NCBI GenBank assembly: GCA_905250025.1
Contig: CAJNOJ010000087.1
Span: 124,001-188,000, forward strand
Direction: 5' to 3'
DNA: 64,000 nucleotides
Source of the DNA: Adineta ricciae
Taxonomy: Eukaryota; Rotifera; Eurotatoria; Adinetida; Adinetidae
The position numbers and the translations under genes were made by a program. The notes beneath the pieces were generated by a model, which was not told the origin of the DNA, made no database searches, and saw only the letters and a program-made list of their open reading frames with translations. Below, piece after piece: positions 11,673 through 24,383 of this stretch; the first letter of the stretch is position 1, and every line of letters starts with the position of its first letter.

Positions 11673-13334
11673 TCATCGACAAAGATAAGAAAATTCAACT
11701 CAAACACAGCACAAATATTCGAATATTACACTTTCCTCTTAAAGACGATAGCAACTAGCAATTTTACAAATATTTCACGTGACTTGCACTTATGACTCAT
11801 GTATATACAACTGATTGTTAGAATGTTTCATTCTCAGTGATCTTCAGCATGAAAGTATCATCTTATCTTGCGAAGGCACATTTCACCAGGATTGTTATTG
11901 CATCACTTGTTCAGAGAAATGATAGTCAATGCCATTTTATAACGACAGAGTTCTGTGTATATGAAAACGAAGATAAGAATGTCATGCAGTTGATATGTGC
12001 GACATGCACTGAGATATTTTTATTCTAATTAATCGCCATTGAACAACAGCTTCAATTGCGTCTTTTATCAAAAGAAAAATCTTTCAGGCTATACTCCAGT
12101 GAATATCAATTTGATAAGACGTGTAAAATTACGACACGGTATTTGATTAATGTGAACGGTTTTTAGTGAGAAGAAAAAGTGGTTAAATACAATGTTATGT
12201 GAGTCTAAACAAACGAAGTCAGCAGTTGATGCTCGTGTTTACAGATTATGTTACGAAAGTTCGTTTCCTGATGACACATTTTGTTTCGGATTACAAACGA
12301 ATGTATTGAGTTGTTTCAGAACTCAACGGTCGTTGGATGCTTTTAGGGATTATTTTGGTTGCCGTGATGTTTTGCATTCTGGCACTTCGTATGTGAAATA
12401 TGTCTCTTTGAATGAATATTCGATATTATTCATCATAAAACAATTTCCATCGAAACTAGTTGAGAATTCTTTGTTTTTTTTTATGGCTGTACAAAATGTT
12501 TTTGTGTAAAACGAAAGGAAGAAAAATAAGAACTTGGAAAAGAAACGAAATGATGTAAGCAGGGCAAATATACGTCTATTTGCTTTGAATATGATTCAAC
12601 CGTATGACGTCGCAATTCCCTGACAAACAAATCTCACATCTTGATAATTCATTCTTTTTCTCTCCATTCATGTAGAAGCGAAAGAAAATTCGTTTTTATT
12701 CGAACAAAATAGACGAAAAATGTGACAAGAAAAATATCCCACTAAGTCAATATGCACTGCACTAAAGCAAAAATAGGTACCATATATATCCTCATATTTG
12801 TCTCTTTTTTTACGCGCTTTTTCTCGAAATGCTTTTCGGTAAAATCTGTGTGAGTAGGGGCGGTGTCGGATTCGTTCGGCGTTTTTTTTTCTCCCAACAG
12901 TGACACGGGTCGTTGTTAGGGTGTGATCGAAGAGTTCTGGCTAAATTCAAAGTAAATTTTTTTTTCGTTTTTGCTTTTGCGATCCGCATGTTAGATGTAA
13001 GCGACGGAAGAAAAGTAGCAAAAAGATTTTCGTTTGTAACTTGGTCACCTCTGCTTACATTATACATGAGGACAAAAAGAATAGAAGCGGAGAAGATTGT
13101 TCCCACAACAACAACAATAATAACAAAAGCAAATAGAAAATACATGGGAGAATAACGTGAAAAAAAAACACTTTTTTCGTGTGTCATTTTCGTCCTTTGT
13201 AAAACAAAAGATAAGCTAAACTTCCTATCTCATTTCTACTAGAGTCATTCTTAAATGTGACGTCAGACAGCATAGCTGATTTTCTTCAGATTTCATTTGA
13301 TAATTCTACTCAAGACAAAGAAATACTCTTATAA
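11673..13334. other. Intergenic, no gene recognised
   Basis: Several short open frames (11837-12028, 12192-12509, 12810-13187 minus, 12913-13155) lack family resemblance. The minus frame 12810-13187 has one hydrophobic stretch but its C-terminal half is low-complexity. Confidence 0.55.
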
Positions 13335-15202
13335 ATGAAGTCAAAGCAATGTAAGTGCTTCCTATTATACTATACAAAAACTGATTTGTCTTCTATACAC
13401 TTCTTATGTTTTAGTGTATCCAAAATCTGTTCGGCCATCATCCACGAATAGTTGTTCATCAAGCAATGCTACTAAACATCGTGTACGGTGCTCATTGTGT
13501 GATGCGTTGTTGAAAGCTTCCTCAACGCATCGATATCTCTTGTCCGGTAAATCAGTCCATGATAGTTTAGACCCAGGCGTAACTTATGGTGAATGCTGCC
13601 AACGGTATTTGAGTGAATCTTGTGATCTGAATAAACTTCATATGATTTGTCCTAAATGTTGTCAAAATCTGCAACGAATTCACCTACTATATAAAGATGC
13701 TGAACAGTTAAAACAAAGTATTCAACATACGTGGTGTAAAACCAAACGGTTGAATCGTGCGCGCCATTTACGTGTGAATTACTCTCGTATTCAAGATGAT
13801 ATCTCATCTTCTCCTCTTCCAACAATAGCAACCGATACTGACATGATCATTTCTGTAAAAAAAGAACCTGATACTGAAGGTTTATCAGTAATAATGAGAC
13901 CATCGGAAAAAATACCATTTAGCGTTTCCGAAAGCGTTGTGGCGAATATTCCCCACGATCTGTCAAGTAAAACTCAACAGCATACACATCAAAATGAACT
14001 ATCAACGAAAATACCCCAATCAGTCGATAGAAATCATAATTTCACCAATGGAAAAGCATCCGTATGTTTAATATTTCTAGATTCAATTGAGCATTTCATT
14101 CATATTTCAGGTGCCAAAGAGAATACCGTCATCATCATCAGCAAAGAAATCTCGTGTTTCCAATCCTTATCTGCCATTTCGATCTGCACAATCAATTCGA
14201 TCGACGTTATCAAATGGACCCGAGTGTTTTTATCCAAACTCGTCATATCAGCCAATAAACAGCAATCAAGTTTCTGTATGTTTCCTACGATAATACAAGA
14301 CACTTTAACCTATTCTATAACTTCTAGTCCCAATACGCTCAATTAATGATTGAAACACCCTCACCCTCGTCGTCGTCCTCATCTCATCAACAACATCATG
14401 CAGACATCACCCGATGCGATAGTTCAGATAGCGAACAATTACCTTCAATTTTAAAGTTTCAACACTCTATGAGTAAGTAAGAATCACTTTCTTTGACTCT
14501 GATGTTCACTATTTGTCTCTGATCGCAGACGGTGAGCGATCTATTTCACCGGCAACGAATGATGATGAAACTTCATCAGTGAATGGAGCGAAAGCCACGC
14601 GTCTAAGTCGACGTCAATATGATTTCTTAGTTAAGTTACCTGATCAACAATCATTGAACGCTTTTATCGAAAGTTCAGCGGCTGATTCTGGTTCACGTTG
14701 GACATGGCGACGAACATCTGCTAACTCGCGAGGTTACAAAGTATATTACGTATGTAACTTTTCCATGCGTCGTCATTATCATCCATGTCCAGCTGCGATG
14801 TACGCTTTATTTCATCCTGAAGGAAGTATATCAATTTATTCTTGTGGACAACATCAACATATTCCAAAAGATCGTCTACCAGTTAGTATTACAGATGCAA
14901 CAAAAGATGAAATCTTCAAATGTCTACAGGCTGGTATGGCAACAACCGATATTCGAGAACATTTGACTCGTCTTCAGTTACCATTTGGTGATACAAGAAA
15001 ATTGAATAATTTCATCAAATATCATAAAGAGTTATTACGTTTTGGCACGGTGACAAATGTTCGAATAGGTGGAACAGCCTATCGTCAACCTCAATGTTGG
15101 GCTATTCGAAGACAATCATCAGGTCCGATGCCACCAGTAGTACCTTCAACAATCAATGATACTGATACAACAGTTACACCACCATTGACTTCATCATCGT
15201 AA
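13335..15202 (+). CDS. Zinc-finger DNA-binding protein with ZAD-like N-terminus and FLYWCH-like C-terminal domain
   Basis: Five coding exons: 13335-13350 (only 16 bases, MKSKQ), 13415-14061, 14111-14275, 14328-14472 and 14529-15202, all with GT/AG ends and matching phases. The N-terminal module has CSLCDALL, then CCQRYL and CPKCCQNL, a Cys4 pattern resembling arthropod ZAD fingers. A VKKEPD motif is a typical sumoylation site. The middle is Ser/Gln-rich and probably disordered. The C-terminal module (WTWRRT, YYVCNFSMRRHYHPCPAAMY, CGQHQH) places Cys, Cys, Cys and His as in FLYWCH/MULE-type zinc fingers related to transposase DNA-binding domains. Probably a nuclear transcription regulator. The assignment of both zinc modules is inference from spacing. 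Confidence 0.75.
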
Positions 15203-15458
15203 AATAGTCTGGTTCCTTTTTCCAAGTAAAAAAAAGAACAATTTAGTTGTGTTTTGACAGTATACAATATGTAATATTTTGTCGGTGAAATTTTCATTTT
15301 TCTAGTAAACAAGACAATACAAGGAATGATTTATTCTTGCTGATGTTACTTTGTTTTATTTTATTTGTTTTATGAAAACTAAAGTTCTTAGACAAAAATA
15401 TAAAAACCACTAATTCACTTTTAACATATTGTTCAATGTCTTGTTGCATAATCGTCTC

Positions 15459-18386
15459 TCATTGAACAGCCGTATGGAATGAACGTCGGCTGAAATTGGT
15501 TGCGAAATGGATAGCAATATCAACTTGTCGCATCCATGATTTCCGCGGGAATTTACTAGCTTCCGTTAAACTGTGTACAGCTAGGGAAGGTAGAGTACAA
15601 CGGGATATTTTCTCCCAATCGTACATGATTTCTTTGTGAAGTGTATCATCACCGCGTAGTATAAAACGATAATCCACTTTCCGACGTTCTCTCGGTAAAG
15701 GTATTTTGGCTGATGAAGATTCTTCGCGTTGCATGTCGGGCAGTTGAGTCGCTTTAGTTTTGATTTCTTCTTTCAATTTGATTCGTTTCTCTTTCATTTT
15801 GGCTTTTACCGCTGTACTAGCACGTTTTGTTTGCCAAGCATTGTTCTGTCCGCGCCGAACTTTCGCCCATTCGACACCACTCAAGTGACGCAATGTTCGC
15901 CCGTCCTTATCTGGTCTGTACATCATCTCCTTGATTAAACGAAATTGTGCAGCAAATAAACGAATACGAATCGGCACATATACATTGGCTGTTGAAGCCG
16001 ATGAAATCGATGATGATACTCGACTGGTCATCGCACGTTGCGTCTAAAAAGATGAAGTTTTTCTTTGAAGAATACTTCATCTCAACGTACACGTCGGCTT
16101 GGCGTTGGCGACACTTCATCAGTGATAAGTCCTGTTTCAATGAGTTCTATTGCATTTCGAAGGAGTGATGTTTCCAAACGATATAATTTTGCTACCTAGA
16201 TGGAACGAAAATATTAAGGAAACACGTCGAGATCAGACACACTTTCGCCCATAGTTTTTTCCCAATACTGATTTCATGGGACTCTGCTGTTAAAAGTGTG
16301 GATTGTGCGCCTTTGACGTTTTGAGTTCCTGTTGGATTTGTCAAGATTTTTGATTGTAATGAAGTCGTGACATTAAAGCTGAGGAAAACAAAAAAGCGAA
16401 TTAGTTTCTATCAAGCGATCACTTACTTTTTCATATAAAGTTCGGTATTTTTCAATTTGATCTTTTCTTTTTCATCTAGTGTAACATACGCCGCCCGCAT
16501 TTTCTCCTTTGCATATTCAGCTGTCGAATAATAATCATGAAAATTATTATTATACCCGTCGATTAGTATTTTATAACCCAACAATGATTCACCATGTCTG
16601 ACTAATGGTTTACGTTTCAATGAACTGTATTGTACACCGTACGTAGCATAAACTTGTTCACGTGCTCGATCAGCCCATTGTTTAAAAAGATAAATGTGCC
16701 GATAAGCAATTGTCACTTTATTCGAAATTTGAACACCACCGAATTGTTTGGTTAAGATGAATAGAGCAATTTCACGTTGTTTTGGACTTACCTCTTGACG
16801 TAGAGCCAGCCGCCACGGTTTTATGCCATATCCATCCGGTTTTTGGAGTATAGTAACATCACGACTACCGAAAAGAAGAACGACACCGACTTGTTGGGCT
16901 TCGATGGCTTCATGTATTGGACAGCGAAGATATTCTTCGTGAGTGCAATCTCGAGAACACCATTGCCGAGAAGGATGATGACCAACTGGACGATCTGCCC
17001 GTGCTCCTAACTGAAGTAAAGCTCCAGCCTTGAGAGAAATAAAACAATCATTTCAAAATAAACTTGTCCATTAGAAGAAAATGTACATACTAAATCTACA
17101 TTTCCATAATGAGCAGCACAGTATAGTGCAACTTGTATCATATATTGACGAACAAGTTCATCAGAATGTAATAATTTCAAAACAGCTTTCGTATAACCTT
17201 AACACACAACGAACTCAACGTATGAATACACAAGAAATTATTTCATTGAGAACCTTTGATTGTATATGTAAAAAAATCTGACCAACCAATCCATGTTTGT
17301 ATTGTCAATGTTGAACGGTAATCTATGACGATGAAATAGAAGTGACTTCTCTTTGAGATCAATGAACTGTCTACCTATATCATATTGTGACAATCGAATA
17401 TGGTCGACTAAATCCGTATTTTTATCTGTTATAAGACGAAATGCCGATAATGGAAGGCCTGATTTATGACTAGCAACGATCCGTAGTTGAAGAACAGTCG
17501 TTTCTGTTGGATGCATTCCCGAATCGTATACATCGAATGTTTCATTTCGAATCGGTAGAAACAACCGATAATCAGGTATACGATCTAGGTACGAAAGTCA
17601 ATTAGACATTCAATTTTCCTTCGAAACATAATATTGAACAATTCAACTGGGAGAAAAGAAGTCGCTCTATGACGTTCTAATGAAATTTCTCGGATCATTT
17701 ATTAACGACAGACATTTAAAGCAATTATTAAACGATTTTTCTTACAGGAAAAAGCTCTCATATTGATGGTAAAACATGCAGAGGATGAGAAAGAATAGAA
17801 ATGCTGGTTAATGCAATGATACGTCGCTCATGTTTAACTGTCGATTGAAAATAGAATCTTATCCTATGAGGATTTTCTTCTCGATCATGTTAATTAGACT
17901 TTTCAAAGTCTACACACGTTTTCGTGAATCATTATCATACTAATTTGAATTCCATCGGAAGAAAATTATCCGCATGAAATTGGTTCACAGTTAAACAAAC
18001 AAGTTGAAAAGCAAGAACTTCTTCAATGTGTGCTCACTTATGTGATTTGATCAAAATCTCTTCGTGTTAATGGGATGATGAAAGTAGCAATTCAAGTGTA
18101 GAAAATTTCTCAGAAGACAAACATTTTTTCTACCTTCCTTCACCATACATCGAACCGTCGCACCAAATTGAATCTGAATATCTTCGAGAAACCAGTGTGG
18201 TTGTAATTCAGTGCTGTTATACATCAATGATAAACGTCGATTGCCTGTTTCACCAGAACTGTTTTCGAAATGAAATCGTCTGCAGATCCATTTTAGCAGA
18301 TCTTTGATGGTTAATCGTTCAGTCGTATTGTCGTTTTGAAAAATCGCCCGTTCATTTGTTGGTTCGAATGAGACAATGAAATGCAT
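15459..18386 (-). CDS. ANKUB1: Ankyrin repeat and ubiquitin-like domain protein (ANKUB1 orthologue)
   Basis: The N-terminal ubiquitin-like domain (MHFIVSFEP to GATVRCMVKEG, 18386-18139) is followed by a long intron. A second ubiquitin-like or linker exon covers about 17577-17286. Ankyrin repeats follow (ALYCAAHYGNVDL, then LLQLGARADRPVGHHPSRQW and CPIHEAIEAQQ). The GAR-P-VG-HP--WC and CPIHEA blocks are characteristic of vertebrate ANKUB1. A long exon (about 17031-16427) continues to KNTELYMKK. The C-terminal tail, on at least two further exons, is basic and ends at 15459 with SFHTAVQ. The start ATG (18386) sits five bases after an acceptor-like ttcattcag. The biochemical role of ANKUB1 is not established. 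Exact exon ends at 16050-16380 are uncertain. Confidence 0.82.
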
Positions 18387-19120
18387 TGCTCCTGAATGAA
18401 ATCGAATAACTCACAAATGATATTCGCTCCTTTGTTCTGCTTCTTCTCCTCTCGGTATTACCATGACGAAGAGAAACTCATTTATTTCTTTCGAGATGAA
18501 ATTAGTATAAAAACGCGAATATACTCGTTGAATTTTAATCATGATTAATAAAAAACACGCGAGAAAGAAGTTTTTTGTTTGATTATTGTTGCAAAAATGC
18601 TATTTTTAGTTTAAAATAATTTCCATTAACAAACAAATGAAGAAGACGAGATTCTTCCCAATTGTGAGTATTATATCATTGAATGAGCACAAATCTTCTC
18701 TCGAAGGGTAAAACTTTTCATAAGTACAGATAAACGTTGGCCGATAGTTAGATCGTTTATTGTTCGTCATACACATGTTGCATGAGAAAACTCTAATCTG
18801 ATATTAACCGAGATTGAAAAACAAAACATGGTCTCGGCGTAATTGACTCGTCTAGTTCGCTTGTTTTCATCGGAAATAACAATACAAACTCTACTGATGC
18901 TTTGGGTATATAGATCTAAAACCATGAACATCATTCTCTTTTTCTTTTCTCTCTTCTTCTGTAATCAACATCAGAAGGAAAGGAAAAGTCTATTCTCTTT
19001 CTTTGCATGATAGACCAGAGGGCAAAAGGAAACTCGAATGAAATCTTCCAGCGGAACACACTAATGTGCATCAATGTCTTCGAATGATATCTATTTAAGA
19101 ATAGCATAGAATGCGTTCAC
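18387..19120. other. Intergenic between divergent ANKUB1 and GABA-B-type receptor genes
   Basis: About 730 bases that must hold both promoters. Pyrimidine-rich stretch at 18935-18960. No open frame worth annotating. Confidence 0.5.
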
Positions 19121-22100
19121 ATGTATTCTCTATGTTTAATCTTATTTGCTATCATTTCGTATTGTGATGTTCAAACAGCTGAACCAATTGACATACATAT
19201 TGGTGCATTATTCGATCTGAGATATTCATCCTTACCCAATGGTCGAGATGAACTTCGAGCAGCGGAATTAGCCATTGAAGATATCAATACTCAAACGAAA
19301 GATCTATTTCAAGGACGTTACAGACTTCGATTATTATCGAACAATTCACAAGTATAGATTTGATTGTTTCGAAGAGAACGAATAGATTTACAGAGAGAAT
19401 TATTTTGTGTTATAGTGTGATCCCGTTTACGCTGTCGATGCATTCTTTCATGCAATTTTTCGTCGACAGCAATTACTTTTTCTTGTTGGAACTGCATGTT
19501 CAAACGAAACAAAAGCTGTTATTGAAGTAGCTGATTATTATAATCTAATTCTTGTAAGTTCGTTCGCATACAGTGGAGATATGGATGAACTTGATTAGAT
19601 GAATATTTTAGTTTTCACATTCGACAACATTCATTTCTCAAGCAAATCAATCAGATTCGACATTAGTTCGACTTTCTGTCTCCGATGAAAATTTTAATGA
19701 AGCTCGTGTTGCATTTATCCGATCCAACAACTGGTCACACGTTGCAATTATCCATCAAGATTCCACCGAACATTCACTTGTAGAGAGAAACTTTAGTTAA
19801 TTTAACTTATTTTCTCTCGACTTTTAGATGAGTGCACGATTGGCGAAGCGTTTGAATGAATCGAATATCACTGTTATGTCCACACAGAGTGCGTCTCAGA
19901 CAAATCTCACATCGACGTTGCAAACACTCCGAGTAAAGTATCGTTTTATTCTTTGACTTTGCTGAAGAGTGTTTTAACTTAGGAAAGAAAAGCTCGAATT
20001 GTTTTCATCAATTTTGATACATCGTTACGATCGAAATTCTTTTGTAAAGTGTATCGAACATTTCCGAAACAATTACGCGAACGTTATGTTTGGATTCTAA
20101 CGGAAAATGATCATCACCTCTGGGACTTGTCCGTTGACAATTGTACTCAAAAGGAGATTCTCGATGCTGCTCGCGGTCATATCATAATCGCAAGTTCGTA
20201 TGAAACAAAACCGAGTTTAATGAATCGCACACGGGTTCGTACGTAAAATTGTAAATTCGTAATTCCTTATCGCTGATTTTTAGACAGCAGATGAGTTGCA
20301 ACGTGGACTTGATCGAGACGAACATCTGAACAGACAAACTTTGCATGCCTATGATGCCATATGGGTCATTGCTTTACTAATTCATACGTCAATAGAAGAG
20401 AAGTAACTGAACTATGTTTAAATCTATTAATAAATCGTTTCTTCTCGAGTAGAGTTCCGATTGAACAGTTTACATATTCAAGCAAACATATGAGAGATCA
20501 TTGGTTAACCTTGGTTGAACAGATCTATTTTCTCGGAGTATCTGTAAGTTAGAAATGAGCTGATCCTTTAAATATTAATAGAGTTATTTGCTCTTATCCT
20601 TCCGTCACGAATGTCACATTTTGTTGTTTCCGACAAAATCTAATTAGAATTTTGTTTTTGCTAAAGGAAAAGAATGTCTTCGAAAGATTTTAATATTAAG
20701 TCAGATTAATCTATTCTGACAACAAATCAAATTTGTACATTAGGGACCCGTTTCGTTTCGACACCGTCAACGACGTGCGGAAACTATTCTTACTCAATTT
20801 CAAATCGAATCAAACCGAGAATCTTTTCGAACGATTGCAGAATACTCTCATCTAGCAGGATTTAACACCAGTTGCTTGAATTGCCGATCATTGAACTGGC
20901 CAGGTAAGCATCGATGAATCTCGAAGAATGACAAAGAGCAACTTTTTTTTATTCAGGCGAATTCCCAGTCGATATTGAACGTACAGAAATTCGACGCGTC
21001 GCTTTGAATTTCGTGGACATTGTCTTAATTACACTTGCTTGCTTCTTGGGTCTCCTACTTGCTATTTTCTTTCTAACATTTAATATCATCTACCGGCACG
21101 AACGGTAATTGTTCACTAAAAGTTATTCATATTGGCAATGACATATTCGTTCATTTGTTAGTTACATCAAATTGTCAAGTCCGAAATTGAACAATGTCAT
21201 GGTTATCGGTGCCATGCACATTCAAATAGGTATCTTTCTATTTGTTCTGGATGAGTGGTTCTGGAAACACAATATACTTGGACATATTTGCATGGTATGT
21301 ATTTTTACTGATTTGTCTGATTTTGTTCATATTATTGGAATTTTGATAGTTACGAATATTTCTGTTCTTCGGTGGATTTTCGTTAACATTTGGTTCCATG
21401 TTCTTGAAAACACTACGTGTCTATCGAATTTTTACATCTCACGATCGTCCATTGCTTCAGTCAAAAGTTCGTTCGAATCCGCAAGCAACTCATTTTCCCC
21501 AATAACCTTTATCTTTCAGCTTTTGCAAGATCACCATCTCCTACTCATTTGTTTATACATTTATAGCGTCGATCTATTGATCGTCCTCATCTGGCAACTA
21601 TTCGACCCACATTCCGTTGAATTCACCTATGGACAAGTTAACTTCTTTCTCTTTCAAGATATTTCATTCATCACGATAATTTTTTATGTAGATGAGACGC
21701 CCAAATGTGGATACAGTCGTTTGGGATCAGATTTATTATTGTACGTCGACATATCGTCCAAAAATCCTTCCATTCATCTATCTTTACAAGTCATCTTTTC
21801 TGGTCGTTGGAGGTTATCTTGCCGCAAAAACACGGCAAGTTCATATATCAGCTTTGAACGATTCAAAATTCATCGTCTGGAGTATCTATACCGTTGTGTT
21901 AACAAGCGTTTTTACCGTCACTATTATGGTTTCCATACAAAATATCCGCACTTATGTTGTGCTATGTTTTGTGGTTATCATTATGAAAAGTTTTATCATC
22001 TGTCTTGTTTTCGTCCCTAAAGTAGAGAAAGAACACTTTTTACGCCGATGTCTAGTTTAGTTCTCGTGCATTTTAGGTGTTAACTCTCCGAAGTCGAAAT

Positions 22101-22870
22101 CGAGATGAGATCTTCTCCAAAGATCTGTGTATGGGTGATTCACGTACAAGGCGTTTGGTTGTAGAAATCAGTTGGTTCGAAGAATACTGTTATGCCCAAT
22201 TGCAAAATCGAGAATTGAAAACAGAACTGATGCGAGTAGGTACTCCATACATTCCGTTTTCGTTGCATTCTCTTGTTTTTCTGTGATAGCTAAATCAAAC
22301 AATAAGTAATCTTCAACACACACTGGACAGTTCAACTTCACATGTCACCATGGCACTTCTTCCGTTTGCTGTTCGTCTAGCAGCAACATTCTTACAAACA
22401 GCTGATATACAGTACGTAACTTGCAAGATGTCATATCAATCGAAATGATTGTAATCTTTTCTAGTGCATCTGTCTCTCGTACCAACAGCAGATCGAACAC
22501 AGATACCGTACCTCCAGTCAAAGAGCCATCTGTTGTTCCGCCCAGCACCAGCGATGAAGAGAAAGAAAATAGCATTATAGATCCGACAACATCGTACAAC
22601 GTTCTCGACGAATTAGGACAAAACTTATCATCATCAGAATCTGAACTTGATCTGTCAGTCGCATTACTATCACAACAAACTGCAAGTTCATTATCATTGA
22701 CCGGCGTAGATACTCATCAAGACGTGTCAACCGATGAAAACGATACTTTATCGTTGACACCAACATGTAGCATAAGTGATAATGAATCGGTGCTGTATTC
22801 CCGTCTATCCAAAGAATTGAATATGAATCACGCTGTGTTGGATAGTGATCTAGACAAGCTGGGTCGCTGA
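19121..22870 (+). CDS. Class C G-protein-coupled receptor, GABA-B type
   Basis: Starts with a signal peptide (MYSLCLILFAIISYCDV). A Venus-flytrap ligand-binding domain spans many short exons (HIGALFDLRYS, LRAAELAIEDIN, CDPVYAVDAFFHAI, YVWILTEN, LHAYDAIWVIALL). It leads directly, with no cysteine-rich linker, to seven membrane segments beginning at IERTEIRRVALNFVDIVLIT (about 20960). GABA-B hallmarks include KLSSPKLNNVMVIG after TM1 and FGSMFLKTLRVYRIF after TM3. After TM7 comes a cytoplasmic helix (ELKTELMRLNQTISNLQ) resembling the GABA-B coiled coil, then a Ser/Asp-rich tail to 22870. Acts at the plasma membrane. Whether it binds GABA or acts as the non-binding heterodimer partner cannot be told. 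Confidence 0.9.
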
Positions 22871-22890
22871 AATGTTTTCGATTGTCTTGG

Positions 22891-22896
22891 AATAAA
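22891..22896 (+). terminator. Polyadenylation signal AATAAA of the GABA-B-type receptor
   Basis: Canonical hexamer 20 bases after the TGA stop. Confidence 0.6.
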
Positions 22897-23041
22897 AGTT
22901 CTAATGAACACCCTACTGAAAATCTGTCATCCGCGAAGTCTTTTTGCTTAATACAAAGAGGATAATGCAAACTGTCGATCTATATTAAATTATTTTTGAT
23001 AGATGCTGATGTTTCTTTGTACCGTTAGTACAAAAAACCGT

Positions 23042-23887
23042 TTATGTATCGTCGAAGACCATCAAATGTTCATTCGTTGATGTTGTGGATGATCTTAAAA
23101 ATTGGTCGTCTGTATCTGTTGATGATAGCTCCTGAGTCTTCTTTAGATGCCGTTTGAAATCGTGTGTTAATCGGAGTCGTACTGGCAAATTCTTCAATTC
23201 ATTATCTTGAATATGATCCAGGTCGATGTCATCATGGTCAGGATTAGCTCGAAATGCTTCAATTTGTTTGACATGGTCGTCATTTAAGACATATCTAGCA
23301 AGAAATAAAGTAGAATTCTTTCGAAATACAGATACATTTCCGTTCTTTGATATTTCATCAGTAGTTCGACGTTCCCATTGAATATGTGGATCTAGGAAAT
23401 GAACAACATCTTCGAAGTTTCTATACATGGCAAATTGTATAGGCGTTTGATTCAAGTAGTTGTCTTTCGCTCTAACATTAGCATTGTATTCTGTTAGTAG
23501 TTTAACAATATTCAAATGTCCATTGTTGCAGGCATAATGTAGGGGTGTCCATTGTTCGACATCAACGTCTTCGGCGAGAGTTACGTCTTGTTCTAATAAG
23601 TATTTCACAACATTGAAATGACCCGATCGACAAGCGTAATGAATGGATGAACCAAAGAGATTAAATGCTCGATTTGATGCATCTTTATGACGATAATTGT
23701 GAAGCAAGGATCTATCTTTGGAGACTAGTTCTTTAACGATTGATAAACGACCACAATCAGCTGCATGAAGTAAGTCCATGTTCGAAGTTGTATTGCGAAA
23801 TAACAATGATGTTATTAAATGACTATGAGTACGATAATAAAATAACGATTGGTTGAAGTTTTGCTGCACCATTTGCTTGTGAATCAT
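23042..23887 (-). CDS. Single-exon ankyrin repeat protein, 281 residues
   Basis: Ankyrin repeats at roughly residues 38-150: DLLHAADCGRLSIVKELVSK, GSSIHYACRSGHFNVVKYLL, TPLHYACNNGHLNIVKLLTE and a weaker fourth with TPIQFAMYRNFEDVVHFL. The C-terminal 130 residues have no recognised domain and end acidic. No intron, signal peptide or membrane segment. The ATG (23887) follows an acceptor-like atattttag by two bases. It is convergent with the GABA-B-type gene, 170 bases between stops. Probably a cytosolic scaffold; function unknown. Confidence 0.85.
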   Translation of the reverse strand: MIHKQMVQQNFNQSLFYYRTHSHLITSLLFRNTTSNMDLLHAADCGRLSIVKELVSKDRSLLHNYRHKDASNRAFNLFGSSIHYACRSGHFNVVKYLLEQDVTLAEDVDVEQWTPLHYACNNGHLNIVKLLTEYNANVRAKDNYLNQTPIQFAMYRNFEDVVHFLDPHIQWERRTTDEISKNGNVSVFRKNSTLFLARYVLNDDHVKQIEAFRANPDHDDIDLDHIQDNELKNLPVRLRLTHDFKRHLKKTQELSSTDTDDQFLRSSTTSTNEHLMVFDDT

Positions 23888-24383
23888 AGCTAAAATATAA
23901 AAATATGAAATTTAAGAAAATTCCAAGTCAGTAGACCGTTTATTAGGGCATGTTATGCAGGCAAAAGAAGTCGATTTTCAAGATCTATTCGCGCAACGCG
24001 TCTCCAACAATAGAATTTTATAAATGATTGAGATAGTTCAATGAGGCCGCAGCATATTTCGCTTAGAAAGGTCTTTTAAAACTAGTTTATCCCCTTGCAT
24101 GTTCGAAATACCCAACATAACCATCAAGGCTATGTGATAAATGAAAACGATTCACTCGATCGAATATTTGTACAAAAACAATATTATATACTGTATAGAT
24201 TGCAGTCGAATCTGACTTGACTAGCAAGGCATATGTCATCTTGTACGATAGCGACACCATGCGACAGAATCGTATTGATTTCAGCGTTACTGACTCACAC
24301 CTTCTATCACATGGCCAATCTGTCTCTATTTTTTTCTTCATACACAACTCAAACTCATTACTAAATCTGAATACGTTCATAAA
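23888..24383. other. Intergenic between divergent genes
   Basis: About 500 bases between the ankyrin gene and the phospholipase gene. Short frames on both strands appear fortuitous; an upstream 5' exon of the phospholipase could lie here. Confidence 0.45.

Noticed and set aside
12810..13187. Minus-strand frame with one hydrophobic helix
   Set aside because: Low-complexity composition, no family resemblance, and the opposite strand is equally open.
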